Shown: in pieces, positions 8,466 to 16,318 of the stretch
Numbering within the stretch: the stretch's first letter is position 1
Layout of the letters: the number at the start of each line of letters is the position of its first letter
Source: Planctomycetota bacterium
GTDB lineage: Bacteria > Planctomycetota > B15-G4 > SIAN01
Direction: 5' to 3'
NCBI GenBank assembly: GCA_009691715.1
Contig: SIAN01000003.1
Coordinates: 62,001-126,000 of the forward strand
DNA: 64,000 bases
Program-made: the position numbers and the translations under genes
Notes under the pieces: model-generated
Databases searched by the model: none
What the model saw: the letters and a program-made list of their open reading frames with translations, nothing else
What the model was told of the DNA's origin: nothing

Positions 8466-9658
8466 ACGCCCTGCGCCACACCATCCTCGGGCTGTTCTTC
8501 TTCGTCACGATGGCTCTGCTCGGCTACGTGACGATCTACCTCGGCGACGTAATGACCAGCACGGAGCGCACCACGCTCGTCGCGTGGTTCGACACCGTCG
8601 ACGGTCTCGGCGCAGGCGATCCGGTGATGATCCGCGGGGTCCAGAGCGGGCGCGTGACCAGCGTCCGCGTCGCCGCCGGCGAGAGCGATGACGCACGGCG
8701 GCCGTTGCGCGTCGAGTTCATGGTCAAGCAGCAGCTCGTCCTGCACGACGGCTACCAGATCGCGATCGGCAGCCCTTCGCTGCTCGGCGGCAAGGAGATC
8801 GAGATCCTGGAGGGCGGCGGCGCACCTTTGCCGGCGGAAGCCTACGGCAAGTTGATCGGTGCCTCCGACGCCAACCTGATGCGCAACCTCGCCGGCATCC
8901 TCGACGAGAATCGCGACGACGTCCGCAGCATCGTCCGCAGCGTCGCCCACATCGCCGATGACCTCGACCAAGGGCGCCGCTCGCTCATGGACATCGCCCT
9001 GCCGAAGGCGAGCGGCACCGACCTCACCGCCGCGATCGCGAGCGGCCTGCAACTCGTGCAGAAGCTCGGCGAGGGCGACGGCAGCTTCGCCAAACTGGTG
9101 AATTCGCCCGAGTTGCACGACAGCGCGAAGGGCTTCTTCGACGAAGGCGGCCGGGTGCTCGCCGACGCACGCACTGGCGACGGGCCAGTGAACGCGTTGC
9201 TGCACGATGCAAAGCTCACGACGCAGTTGAAGAGCGGCGTCGCCGGCATCGCGGCCGCCGGCGAGCGGCTCGGCCGCGGCGAGGGGCTGCTCGGCAAGCT
9301 GACGACCGCCGAGTCGGAGGCGACCTGGCGCGACATCGCAGAGATCGCCGCCGACGGCCGGTCGCTGATCGGCGACGTCCGCGCCGGCAAAGGCGCGGTC
9401 GGCCGCTTCTTCTCCGACCCCGCGCTCGAACAGCAGGTGGTCGACGTGATCGGCCGCTTCGCCGGAATCACCAACGACGTCGCCGTGCTGGTCGACGCGG
9501 CGCGCCGCGGCCGCGGCGTCGTTGGACTGCTGTTCGCCGACGATCAGGCCCGCCGCAACGTCGAGCGGATCATCGACCAAGTCGGGCGCGCCATCGAGGA
9601 CGCACGCGAAGCTGCTCCGGTCTCGAGCGTCGCGTCGTTCCTCTTCGGCCAACTGTGA
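8462..9658 (+). CDS. mlaD: MlaD/MCE-domain protein
   Basis: A 398-residue membrane-anchored MCE protein, longer than E. coli MlaD (about 183 residues). One N-terminal transmembrane helix (residues 8-28) is followed by the MCE domain: LVAWFDTVDGLGAGDPVMIRG, residues 39-59, then the GGKEIEIL strand. After about residue 130 a long, mostly helical C-terminal part contains repeats of the form GDGSFAKL, GDGPVNAL, GEGLLGKL, GKGAVGRF and GRGVVGLL, roughly every 30-50 residues, as in other long MCE proteins. It would form the periplasmic lipid channel of the Mla-like importer. It converges with the methyltransferase gene 7 bases away. Confidence 0.92.
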   Translation: MNALRHTILGLFFFVTMALLGYVTIYLGDVMTSTERTTLVAWFDTVDGLGAGDPVMIRGVQSGRVTSVRVAAGESDDARRPLRVEFMVKQQLVLHDGYQIAIGSPSLLGGKEIEILEGGGAPLPAEAYGKLIGASDANLMRNLAGILDENRDDVRSIVRSVAHIADDLDQGRRSLMDIALPKASGTDLTAAIASGLQLVQKLGEGDGSFAKLVNSPELHDSAKGFFDEGGRVLADARTGDGPVNALLHDAKLTTQLKSGVAGIAAAGERLGRGEGLLGKLTTAESEATWRDIAEIAADGRSLIGDVRAGKGAVGRFFSDPALEQQVVDVIGRFAGITNDVAVLVDAARRGRGVVGLLFADDQARRNVERIIDQVGRAIEDAREAAPVSSVASFLFGQL

Positions 9659-9665
9659 CGGCGGC

Positions 9666-10412
9666 TCAGCGCGCGCGCTCGCACGCGGCGAACAGCGAGA
9701 CGCCGAACGGCAGCGAGACGAAGTCCATCAACCCGATCTCGGCGCGCATCACGGCGTAGAGCAACGTCTCGAGCGGGCCGGGCAGTTCGAGGAAGAAGTC
9801 GGAGTGGGCCGGCACGGCGGCCTTGGCGGTCGCGCCCCGCCACTTGCGCAGCAGCCAGACCGGCGGCAGCACGCTGGTCGAGTAGTAGGAGAGCTTGCGG
9901 ACCGCGAGCCCACCGGCCGAGAGCTTCTGCCTGAGTTCGCTCGCCACGTAGCGCCGGTGGTGATGGAACGCGACGTCGTGCGGGCTCCAGAGGAACATGA
10001 ACGCCGGCACCGTGACCAGCAGCAGCGCGTCGTGTCGAGCCACGCGCGCGATCTCCGCGATCCCGGCCGCGTCATCCGGCAGATGCTCGAGCGCGTCGAG
10101 CGAGAGCACCACGTCGAAGCTCTCGTCGCGGAACGGCAGGCGCTGCGCGTCGCACTGGACCACTCGGTCGATGCCGCGCTCGCGACAGAGGCGCACCGTC
10201 TCGCTGCTCAAGTCGATCCCGCGCACGCGGCCGAACTCGGCGAAATGGCGGAACGACATCCCGGCCGCGCAGGCGACGTCGAGAATCTCGAGCGGACGGC
10301 CGACTTCGACGCGGCGCCGGCGCAGCCACTTGGCGATGAGGTGGCGGCGCGCGCGGTACCACCAGTTCCGCTCCTCGACTTCGAGGATCTTGTCGTACTC
10401 GCCCTGTTCCAC
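9666..10412 (-). CDS. Class I SAM-dependent methyltransferase
   Basis: A 248-residue methyltransferase with a Rossmann fold. Motif I is EILDVACAAGMS (about residues 42-53), the acidic SAM-binding residue lies in VRGIDLS, and motif IV-like segments are VVQCDAQRLPF and FDVVLSLDALEHLPDD, as in ubiE/Methyltransf_11-type enzymes. The C-terminal third has hydrophobic stretches that may contact the membrane. It is the last gene of a minus-strand set with a WecA-like transferase and a GT4 glycosyltransferase, so a sugar or polyprenyl-linked substrate is possible. The substrate is not known. Confidence 0.87.
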   Translation of the reverse strand: MEQGEYDKILEVEERNWWYRARRHLIAKWLRRRRVEVGRPLEILDVACAAGMSFRHFAEFGRVRGIDLSSETVRLCRERGIDRVVQCDAQRLPFRDESFDVVLSLDALEHLPDDAAGIAEIARVARHDALLLVTVPAFMFLWSPHDVAFHHHRRYVASELRQKLSAGGLAVRKLSYYSTSVLPPVWLLRKWRGATAKAAVPAHSDFFLELPGPLETLLYAVMRAEIGLMDFVSLPFGVSLFAACERAR

Positions 10413-10433
10413 CTGCGCCGCCTCCCTCGCGGC

Positions 10434-11426
10434 CTACGCGGAAGCACGCGGCAGCGGAACCAGCAGCATGCAGAACGCGAGTGCCGCGATCACGCCGGCA
10501 ACCAGCAGCGGCGCGCCGAGATGCGGCTCGGCGAAGAGTCTTCCCGCTGCCAGCAGCGAGCATGCCGCCTGGATCAGGGCGAGCAGCAACACGGCGATCG
10601 GCTCGGCGACACCACGCGCCATCAGCCGATGAGTCACGTGCCGACGATCGCCGACCCACGGACGAACGCCGAGGCGCAGGCGCAGCAGTGCCACCGAGAG
10701 CAGGTCCGCCAGCGGCACCGCAGCGAGCAGCAACCACTCGACCCGGCGGCTCGCGAGCAGCGCCATCGCCAGGCAGCCACCGAGCAGCAGGCTGCCGCCA
10801 TCGCCCAGAAACACCCGACCACGCGGGAAGTTGAGTCCGAGGAACCCCGCCGCGCTGCCGGCGACGACGGCCGCGAGGATCCCTGCCGCAACCGGACCAT
10901 CGCGTGACGCCGACCACGCCACCGTGCTCGCGCCGATCGCGGCCACCATGCCGCACAAGCCATGCGCGTGGTCGATGGTGTTGCTGGCGTGGAGCGCCAC
11001 GAACGCCAGCGTCGCGAGCAGCAGCGACTCCGGCGCAACGATGCCGCCGAGCTCCCGCGCCCCGACGTGAATCGCCGGAAGGAGCGCGAACAGCGTCGCC
11101 AGCGCCTTTGTGCCAGGCGCAAGCCCGTCGCGACGCGCGTCGTCGACCATGCCGACCGCAAAACAGAGCAGCGGCGCCGCCAGCGCCAGAAGTTCTGCGC
11201 CGTGGATCGCGACGCCGCCGAGTCGCGACCCGACGAGGCCGCCGAGGACGATCGCCGCGAACAGTGCACCGCCGACCAGCGGCACGGCGCGGCGCTGCGG
11301 CTTGCGAGCGCCCGGCGGATCGACCAGCCCAAGGTGGCGGGCGTTGCGCATGAGCAACCGCGACGCGGCGATCGTGACAACGGCCGCGCTGGCCGCCGCC
11401 GCGAACGCGGCCTCACCGTGGCTCAA
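10434..11426 (-). CDS. WecA/MraY-family polyprenyl-phosphate sugar-1-phosphate transferase
   Basis: A 330-residue integral membrane protein of the glycosyltransferase 4 / MraY-WecA-TagO family, with about ten hydrophobic segments. Recognisable motifs are VGMVDDARRDG (usually DDxxxxK-like), ASNTIDHAHGLCGM (usual form NxxNxxDGxxGL), FLGDGGSLLLGG (usual F-GDxGS-xxG) and the cytoplasmic HVTHRL (usual HxHHR). It would transfer a sugar phosphate onto undecaprenyl phosphate to start envelope polysaccharide synthesis. The TTG at 11426 is chosen because it is the only sensible start; it overlaps the upstream glycosyltransferase by 14 bases. Several signature positions deviate, so the substrate may be unusual. 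Confidence 0.85.
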   Translation of the reverse strand: MSHGEAAFAAAASAAVVTIAASRLLMRNARHLGLVDPPGARKPQRRAVPLVGGALFAAIVLGGLVGSRLGGVAIHGAELLALAAPLLCFAVGMVDDARRDGLAPGTKALATLFALLPAIHVGARELGGIVAPESLLLATLAFVALHASNTIDHAHGLCGMVAAIGASTVAWSASRDGPVAAGILAAVVAGSAAGFLGLNFPRGRVFLGDGGSLLLGGCLAMALLASRRVEWLLLAAVPLADLLSVALLRLRLGVRPWVGDRRHVTHRLMARGVAEPIAVLLLALIQAACSLLAAGRLFAEPHLGAPLLVAGVIAALAFCMLLVPLPRASA

Positions 11427-12648
11427 GGTGCAAAACCGGATGTCCGCTCGAATCGGCCGGCGATTGCGCCAGCGTCCGGTCATAGAGCGCGTGCAGACGG
11501 CCGGCGTGCTCGGCGGGCGAGAGGCCGCGCAACGGCGGCGCCGTGCGCCGTGGCAGCGGCTGCTCGAGCAGCGCGACGATCGCATCGACCGCGGCGTGCA
11601 GCGCTCGCGGCGCGACCAGCCGGCCGTCGATCCCGTCGCGGACGAGATCGGCGACGCCGCCGACCGCCGACGCGACGACCGGCACTTCGAGCGCGGTCGC
11701 CTCGAGCAACGACAGCGGCAACCCTTCCTGATCGGAGAGCAGCAGCTCGACATCGAGCGCCAGATGCCAGCCGCGGACATCGCTCTGCCAGCCGACGAAG
11801 CGCACGGTCTCGGAGAGGCGCCGGCGCGCGATCTCGGCGAGGAATCGCTCACGGGCGTCGCCATCGCCGATCCAGACGAAGCGCGCGTCGGGCCGGATGG
11901 CGCGCACTGCTTGCGCAACGTCGAGGAAGAAGTCAGGTGCCTTGATCCGCGTGAGGCGCGCCAGCGTCCCGATCCATGGCCCGACTGCCGGCAACAGACG
12001 GCCGCGTGCAGCCGCGCGCTCTGCCGGCGTGGGCTTGGCGGCGAGCTCCGGCAGCAACACTCCTGGCACCACGTCGATGCGATCGCACGGCGCGACCCGC
12101 CACTCCTCGCACAATTCGCGGCGCACCTGCTCGCTGACCGCGATGAAGCGATCGGTCCGGCGCGCAAGCCGCCGTTCGAGCCACGCCATCGCCGATCCGA
12201 GCGGTCGCGGAAAAGCGCCGCGGAAGAGGTGGCCATGGAACGTGTGCACGCGCCTCACGTCCCCGTCGATCCGCGCCGTCCGCGCGAGCAGACCGGCCTT
12301 GAACGTGTGGCTGTGGATCAGGTCGGGAGCGAACTTGGCGAGCTGCCGTTCGAGCGCGCGACGGGCCGCGATGTCCCCGAACGGACGCACCGCACGGCAC
12401 AGCTCCGGGAGCCTCACCACCTTCACGCCCGCGGCGACGAACTCCTCGACGAGATCGTCCTCGCGTGGCTCGGACACGCCGGTCATCACCACGGTCTCGA
12501 CGCCACGAGCGGCCAGAAGCGGCTCGACGGCGAGAAGCGTGCGCGCCGGACCGCCGCGATTCAGTCGGGTGATCACGCGAGCGACGCGCAAACGAGGGGC
12601 TCCCACTGCGAGGCGGTCGAAACGGCGCGCTATGCTACGCCGGCTCAT
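11413..12648 (-). CDS. Glycosyltransferase family 4 (GT-B fold)
   Basis: A 411-residue GT-B glycosyltransferase. The N-terminal acceptor domain begins RVARVITRLNRGGPARTLL (residues 20-38), typical of GT4 enzymes. The C-terminal donor domain has GTLARLTRIKAPDFFLDV, FVWIGDGDARE and the nucleotide-sugar motif SDQEGLPLSLLEATALEVPVVAS with its conserved E-x7-E-like pattern. It works in the cytoplasm on a lipid-linked glycan, probably together with the overlapping WecA-like gene downstream. Donor and acceptor sugars cannot be read from the sequence. Confidence 0.9.
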   Translation of the reverse strand: MSRRSIARRFDRLAVGAPRLRVARVITRLNRGGPARTLLAVEPLLAARGVETVVMTGVSEPREDDLVEEFVAAGVKVVRLPELCRAVRPFGDIAARRALERQLAKFAPDLIHSHTFKAGLLARTARIDGDVRRVHTFHGHLFRGAFPRPLGSAMAWLERRLARRTDRFIAVSEQVRRELCEEWRVAPCDRIDVVPGVLLPELAAKPTPAERAAARGRLLPAVGPWIGTLARLTRIKAPDFFLDVAQAVRAIRPDARFVWIGDGDARERFLAEIARRRLSETVRFVGWQSDVRGWHLALDVELLLSDQEGLPLSLLEATALEVPVVASAVGGVADLVRDGIDGRLVAPRALHAAVDAIVALLEQPLPRRTAPPLRGLSPAEHAGRLHALYDRTLAQSPADSSGHPVLHLEPR

Positions 12649-12713
12649 GAGTTGGGCGACGCGGCCGCAGGGACGCGCGCCAGGCCCCCCGTCTTCCCGA
12701 ACGCGACGCCCCC

Positions 12714-12869
12714 ATGCTGCTCCTTCCGCTTTCTCTGCTCAGCCTCGTGCGTGCCTCGAGCGATGGTCATCACGCCGCCGGCGATCCGCCGACCGAGTTG
12801 ATCGCCGTCTTCCTGCTGCTGCTTGTGTTCTGGGGCCTCTACCGGGTCACGGCGAAGAAGAGCGGCTGA
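12714..12869 (+). CDS. Small membrane protein, 51 residues
   Basis: A short reading frame of 51 codons. The product has a hydrophobic N-terminus (MLLLPLSLLSLVRAS), a short polar histidine-containing linker, a clear hydrophobic helix (ELIAVFLLLLVFWGLYRV, residues 28-45) and a basic end TAKKSG. This looks like a one- or two-helix membrane peptide. It lies alone on the plus strand, divergent from the glycosyltransferase gene and overlapping the end of lpxK by 23 bases. No clear ribosome-binding site precedes the ATG, so it may not be expressed. Confidence 0.4.
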   Translation: MLLLPLSLLSLVRASSDGHHAAGDPPTELIAVFLLLLVFWGLYRVTAKKSG

Positions 12870-13959
12870 GCGCGCCGGCCGCGGCCTGGAACGCGCGGGC
12901 CTTCTGCTCGATCTCACTGACCAGCAGGTCGCCGGCACCATCGACCGTGACGCCCTGTTCGAGCACCACGTAGCTCGCCTGGCGGTCGTTCGTCGGTGCA
13001 GCTCTCGCCTGCATTTCGGCCAATCGGTCGAGCTTCACCGCGTCCTTCGCGGTCACGACCCATCGCGCGCGCGCCGCCGCCGCCGCGCGCCGCGCTTCCT
13101 CGAGATCGCGGTACGAGTAGCGATGGTGATCCGCGTGGATCCGCTCGCCCACCAACTCCGCGCCCAGATCCGCGAGCGTGCGGCGCACTGAATCGGGATC
13201 GCCGACGCCGGCGCAGAGCACGACGCGTTGACCCGCGAGCCACTCGGGCGCTCGTCGCTGCTCGCCATCGCGCAGTGCGACGATCGGGAAGGCGGCGGCG
13301 ACGAATCGTGACGAAGGGGCGACCGCCGCGACCGCGGCCCGCGTGCGTGCGAGCGTCGTGGCATCGATCCGCTCGCAGCGCGTCGCGACGATCCACTGCG
13401 CGCGTGCCAGCGCCGCCGGCCGCTCGCGCAACGGGCCGCGCGGCAGCAGGTGCCCGTTCGCGAACGGGACCCGCGCATCGACCAGCACGACGTCGAGATC
13501 GCGCGCCAGCGGCTCATGCTGGAAGCCGTCGTCGAGCAGCACCACATCGACGGGTGCCGCGGCCAGCGCCGACGCCGCCGCGCGCGCGCGATCGGGCGCT
13601 TGCACCACTCGCACCGCGGGCAACCGTCGCGCCAACCACTCGCCCTCGTCGTTCCACTTCGCGCCGCGTGCGCGCCCATAGCCACGGGCGAGCACCATGA
13701 CCCGCAGCCCTCGCGACAGGAGCGCTTCCGCGAGCCACGCGCAGAAGGGCGTCTTGCCGACACCTCCGGCGACCAGGTTGCCGACGCTCACGACCAGCGC
13801 CGGCAGCCGCTGCTTGCGCTTGAGGCCACCGCGGTAGAGGGCGCGATGGAGCGCCCGACCGGTGCCATAGAGCGCGCTGGCGAGCCGCAGCGCCGCATCC
13901 ACCGACGCGTTCGGCGTCTGACCCTGCCAGATGCGTTTCAATGCCCGGCCCGCGCTCAT
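12847..13959 (-). CDS. lpxK: Tetraacyldisaccharide 4'-kinase
   Basis: A 370-residue LpxK, the membrane-associated kinase that phosphorylates the 4' position of the lipid A disaccharide precursor using ATP. An N-terminal hydrophobic/amphipathic segment is followed by the family P-loop SVGNLVAGGVGKTPF (about residues 58-72) and by VLARGYGRA and LLDDGFQHEPLARDLDVVLVD, whose DDGFQH is the family signature. It shows that the organism makes lipid A and so has an LPS outer membrane. It follows the unknown secreted protein gene by 12 bases on the same strand. Confidence 0.96.
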   Translation of the reverse strand: MSAGRALKRIWQGQTPNASVDAALRLASALYGTGRALHRALYRGGLKRKQRLPALVVSVGNLVAGGVGKTPFCAWLAEALLSRGLRVMVLARGYGRARGAKWNDEGEWLARRLPAVRVVQAPDRARAAASALAAAPVDVVLLDDGFQHEPLARDLDVVLVDARVPFANGHLLPRGPLRERPAALARAQWIVATRCERIDATTLARTRAAVAAVAPSSRFVAAAFPIVALRDGEQRRAPEWLAGQRVVLCAGVGDPDSVRRTLADLGAELVGERIHADHHRYSYRDLEEARRAAAAARARWVVTAKDAVKLDRLAEMQARAAPTNDRQASYVVLEQGVTVDGAGDLLVSEIEQKARAFQAAAGALSRSSSP

Positions 13960-13971
13960 GCGGCCGGCAGA

Positions 13972-14826
13972 CTACGCGCCGGACTTCTCCGCCGGCGCAG
14001 GGTTCACCGGCACGCGAGCGCTATCGGCGGGCTTTTTCGTCTTCGCCGCCTCCGCTTCGCGTTTCTGCCGCTGCTCCAGATCCCATGCCGCGAACAGCGG
14101 CTCAAAGCGGTCGTAGACCTCGAGGAAGCGCGCCGCGCGTGGGTCCGGGAATTCTCCGACGACCGTGCGGCGCCACTCGATCTGCTTCTTGCGATCGGGG
14201 GACCACCCCTGCTCGGGAGGAAACTCGACCAGCAGCGGAAGCTCGGGGGGCCTCACCTCGCCGGATCCAGGAACCGGTGCCACGACGGGTATCGCGGCCG
14301 GAGGGTTCGCCGCTTCGGTCCCTGGCGCAACTTCCGGCGCCGCCGGCATCACCGCCGCAGCCTTCAACCTCCGCTCGATCCGGGATGCGGAGAAGCGCTG
14401 GTCCATCGCGCGCAGTCCGGCTGAATCGAGGATCTCTCGCACGTCGAGCCGTTCGATCTGCTGCCAAGTCAACTCGATCTCGCCGTCGAGCCCGTCGACG
14501 TAGCGCAGCTTGAAGCGGGCCGGCGACTGGTAGATCGCGGCTGCGTGATGCGCGCCGGCGCGCACGCTCTCGTGGAACGCCAGGTCGCGGCCGACGACGC
14601 CGGTGAAGCGCCGCCCGCTCTTCAGCTTGAGCGCGACTCGATAGCTCGCCACGTCCGGTGCGCGCGGACGCGGTATCGGCACGGCGATCGTGCGCCCGGA
14701 GTCCGGCTTTGCCGGCGCGGCGGGGCCTGCGGCCCCGTCCTGGACCAGCAAGGCGATCAGGCAGGCAGCGGCATGCATGGCGGCAATTCCAAGAGAGGAG
14801 TCGCTTCCATCCATCGAAAGGCGCAT
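13972..14826 (-). CDS. Secreted protein of unknown function
   Basis: A 284-residue protein with no family I can name. The first 35 residues hold a hydrophobic segment (AAMHAAACLIALLV) that looks like a signal peptide; the ATG at 14826 or a later ATG at 14778 could be the start. Residues 60-125 contain a beta-type module with the pattern SGRRFTGVVGRD followed by a second strand set, similar in style to the dG modules of two other secreted proteins in this window. A Pro/Ala-rich linker and a charged Lys/Glu C-terminus follow. It sits between parA and lpxK on the minus strand. Confidence 0.7.
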   Translation of the reverse strand: MRLSMDGSDSSLGIAAMHAAACLIALLVQDGAAGPAAPAKPDSGRTIAVPIPRPRAPDVASYRVALKLKSGRRFTGVVGRDLAFHESVRAGAHHAAAIYQSPARFKLRYVDGLDGEIELTWQQIERLDVREILDSAGLRAMDQRFSASRIERRLKAAAVMPAAPEVAPGTEAANPPAAIPVVAPVPGSGEVRPPELPLLVEFPPEQGWSPDRKKQIEWRRTVVGEFPDPRAARFLEVYDRFEPLFAAWDLEQRQKREAEAAKTKKPADSARVPVNPAPAEKSGA

Positions 14827-14890
14827 GGCTCCGAGTGAAGCACGCTGCCACCGGCGCCGACGCAGAAGACCTTTCCGAGGCGCGACATCG

Positions 14891-15796
14891 TCAGTTCGTC
14901 GCGGCGGGCCCCGGGTGCGCGGGAGGGCGCGCGCCCTCCTGCGCGGCGACTGCCGGGGGAGATTGCGCCGCCTTCGTCCTCGCGCTGCGCGCCATGACTG
15001 CTGCCGCAGCCTTCACCTCACCCGGAGCGACGCCCCAGAGCGCCGCGATCTCATCGCCCAGAGCGGCGTAGTCCTTGGCGCCCTGCGACGCAGGGTCGTA
15101 GTCGAAAACGGTCTGTCCGTGGCTCGACGCCTCGGCGAGGCGCACGTTCTGGCGGATCGTCGTCTTGAACACGCGTGCGCCGAAATGGCGGCGAGCCTCC
15201 TCCTCGACCTCACGCGCCAGCCGCGTCGTCGTCTGCATCCGGCACAACACGATGCCGAGCAACTGGGGTCCGCGTTTCAACCGTCGGCGCAACTTCTCCA
15301 TCACGTCCGTGAGCCGGCTGATGCCGTGGAGGGCGAAGAACTCCGCCTGCAACGGGATCACCACCTCGTCGGCGGCCGTGAGTCCATTCAAGGAGAGCAG
15401 GCCAAGGGATGGCGGGCAGTCGATCAACACGACATCGAAGCGGTCGTGCGCCGCCAAGTCAGCGAGCGCGTTGCGAAGGATCGTCTCGCGCCCGATCTCG
15501 CCAGCGAGCTCGAGCTCCGCGCTGGCGAGATCGATGTGCGCCGGGACCAGCGACAACCGCTCCGGCGAGCATGGCGCGATCGCCTGCTCGATCGGAAGCG
15601 ACTCGACCAGCGCTTCGTAGATGCTCGGCGTGCCGCCGTTCACGTCGTGATTGAGGTGCAGCGACAAGTGCGCCTGCGGATCCAGATCGAGCAGCAACAC
15701 CCGCAGACCGCGCCTCGCGAACGCGGCGCCCAGGTTGCAGGTGGTCGTCGTCTTGCCGACACCGCCCTTCTGGTTCATTACCGCAACGACGCGCAT
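14891..15796 (-). CDS. ParA/Soj-family ATPase
   Basis: A 301-residue ParA-type ATPase. It begins with the deviant Walker A motif NQKGGVGKTTTTCNLG (residues 8-23) and continues with LLLDLDPQAHLS (Walker A'), VVLIDCPPSLGLLSLNGL (Walker B) and the conserved EFFALHGISRL segment. It binds DNA as an ATP-dependent dimer and positions chromosomes or other cargo. No parB or parS-like site is seen next to it. The C-terminal 40 residues are an Ala/Pro-rich tail absent from short Soj proteins. The start has a strong GAGGAGG-like ribosome-binding site, and a TACACT box lies about 35 bases upstream. Confidence 0.92.
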   Translation of the reverse strand: MRVVAVMNQKGGVGKTTTTCNLGAAFARRGLRVLLLDLDPQAHLSLHLNHDVNGGTPSIYEALVESLPIEQAIAPCSPERLSLVPAHIDLASAELELAGEIGRETILRNALADLAAHDRFDVVLIDCPPSLGLLSLNGLTAADEVVIPLQAEFFALHGISRLTDVMEKLRRRLKRGPQLLGIVLCRMQTTTRLAREVEEEARRHFGARVFKTTIRQNVRLAEASSHGQTVFDYDPASQGAKDYAALGDEIAALWGVAPGEVKAAAAVMARSARTKAAQSPPAVAAQEGARPPAHPGPAATN

Positions 15797-16048
15797 CGCC
15801 GCCCCCTCCTCAATCCGGCGCGGGAGTGTAACGGTGACGATGCGATGGGCCGGCGACGAGCGCGGAAATGGCGGACCGCCGCGGTTGGCGACCCGTGGGC
15901 GAGATGGGGATGAGCCGATTACGCTTGCCGCGCGCGCGACCGTCCTCGGTGCTCTTCGCGACGACCGAAGGCCTCATCCGGCGACGGCTCAATCGAGGTC
16001 GCATGGCGATCACTGTTCGGACCTAACTTATTATGAAATATTGACTTA

Positions 16049-16123
16049 TGGAGGGGGCACCCGGATTTGAACCGGGGAATAACGGATTTGCAATCCGTTG
16101 CCTTACCGCTTGGCTATGCCCCC
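16049..16123 (-). tRNA. tRNA-Cys (anticodon GCA)
   Basis: A full cloverleaf can be folded on the minus strand. The 7-base-pair acceptor stem is GGGGGCA with TGCCCCC. The anticodon stem ACGGA/TCCGT encloses the loop TTGCAAA, giving anticodon GCA. The T arm is CCCGG-TTCAAAT-CCGGG. The discriminator base is U, the known identity element of bacterial tRNA-Cys, and the CCA end is encoded at 16051-16049. Confidence 0.96.
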
Positions 16124-16140
16124 ATCTCGCAAAGCGCGGC

Positions 16141-16169
16141 ACGTTACGCGTGCCCCCCACAGCACGCAA
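16141..16169 (-). promoter_or_regulatory. Candidate promoter of tRNA-Cys
   Basis: Minus-strand reading gives TTGCGT (16169-16164), a 17-base spacer, then TAACGT (16146-16141). The predicted transcript would start about 10 bases before the mature tRNA 5' end. The -10 box is embedded in the short inverted repeat GGCACG-CGTAA-CGTGCC. Found by eye only. Confidence 0.4.
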
Positions 16170-16204
16170 CCGGCCACCACGCTCGCACCTCGCGCCGCCG
16201 CCGC

Positions 16205-16318
16205 GCCACTAGCGCATCGGCGCCGCCTGCCGCCGCCGTGCCACTAGCGCATCGGCGCCGCCTGCCGGCGCCGTGCCACTAGCGCATCGGCGCCGCCTGC
16301 CGGCGCCGTGCCACTAAT
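16205..16318. repeat. 35-bp tandem repeat, three copies plus a partial fourth
   Basis: The unit GCCACTAGCGCATCGGCGCC plus 15 further bases recurs at 16205, 16240, 16275 and, truncated after about 8 bases, at 16310, with exactly 35-base spacing. Copies 2 and 3 are identical; copy 1 differs within the GC-rich half. Each full later unit contains the inverted repeat GGCGCCG-CCTGC-CGGCGCC, a 7-base-pair stem with a 5-base loop. The array fills the gap between tRNA-Cys and the 3' end of trxB. The hairpins lack a T tract. Confidence 0.85.

Noticed and set aside
10434..12236. A 600-residue frame on the minus strand fusing a WecA-like protein with an extra 270-residue N-terminal part
   Set aside because: The upstream part is the shifted reading frame of the glycosyltransferase gene (GC-rich, Arg/Ser-rich, no domain). 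The real membrane protein starts at the TTG at 11426.
16020..16130. Prophage or genomic island attachment site at tRNA-Cys
   Set aside because: No integrase, direct repeat of the tRNA end or phage genes are seen in the window; only the AT-rich patch remains as a hint.
16205..16318. CRISPR-like repeats near tRNA-Cys
   Set aside because: Period and unit are both 35 bases, so no unique spacers exist.
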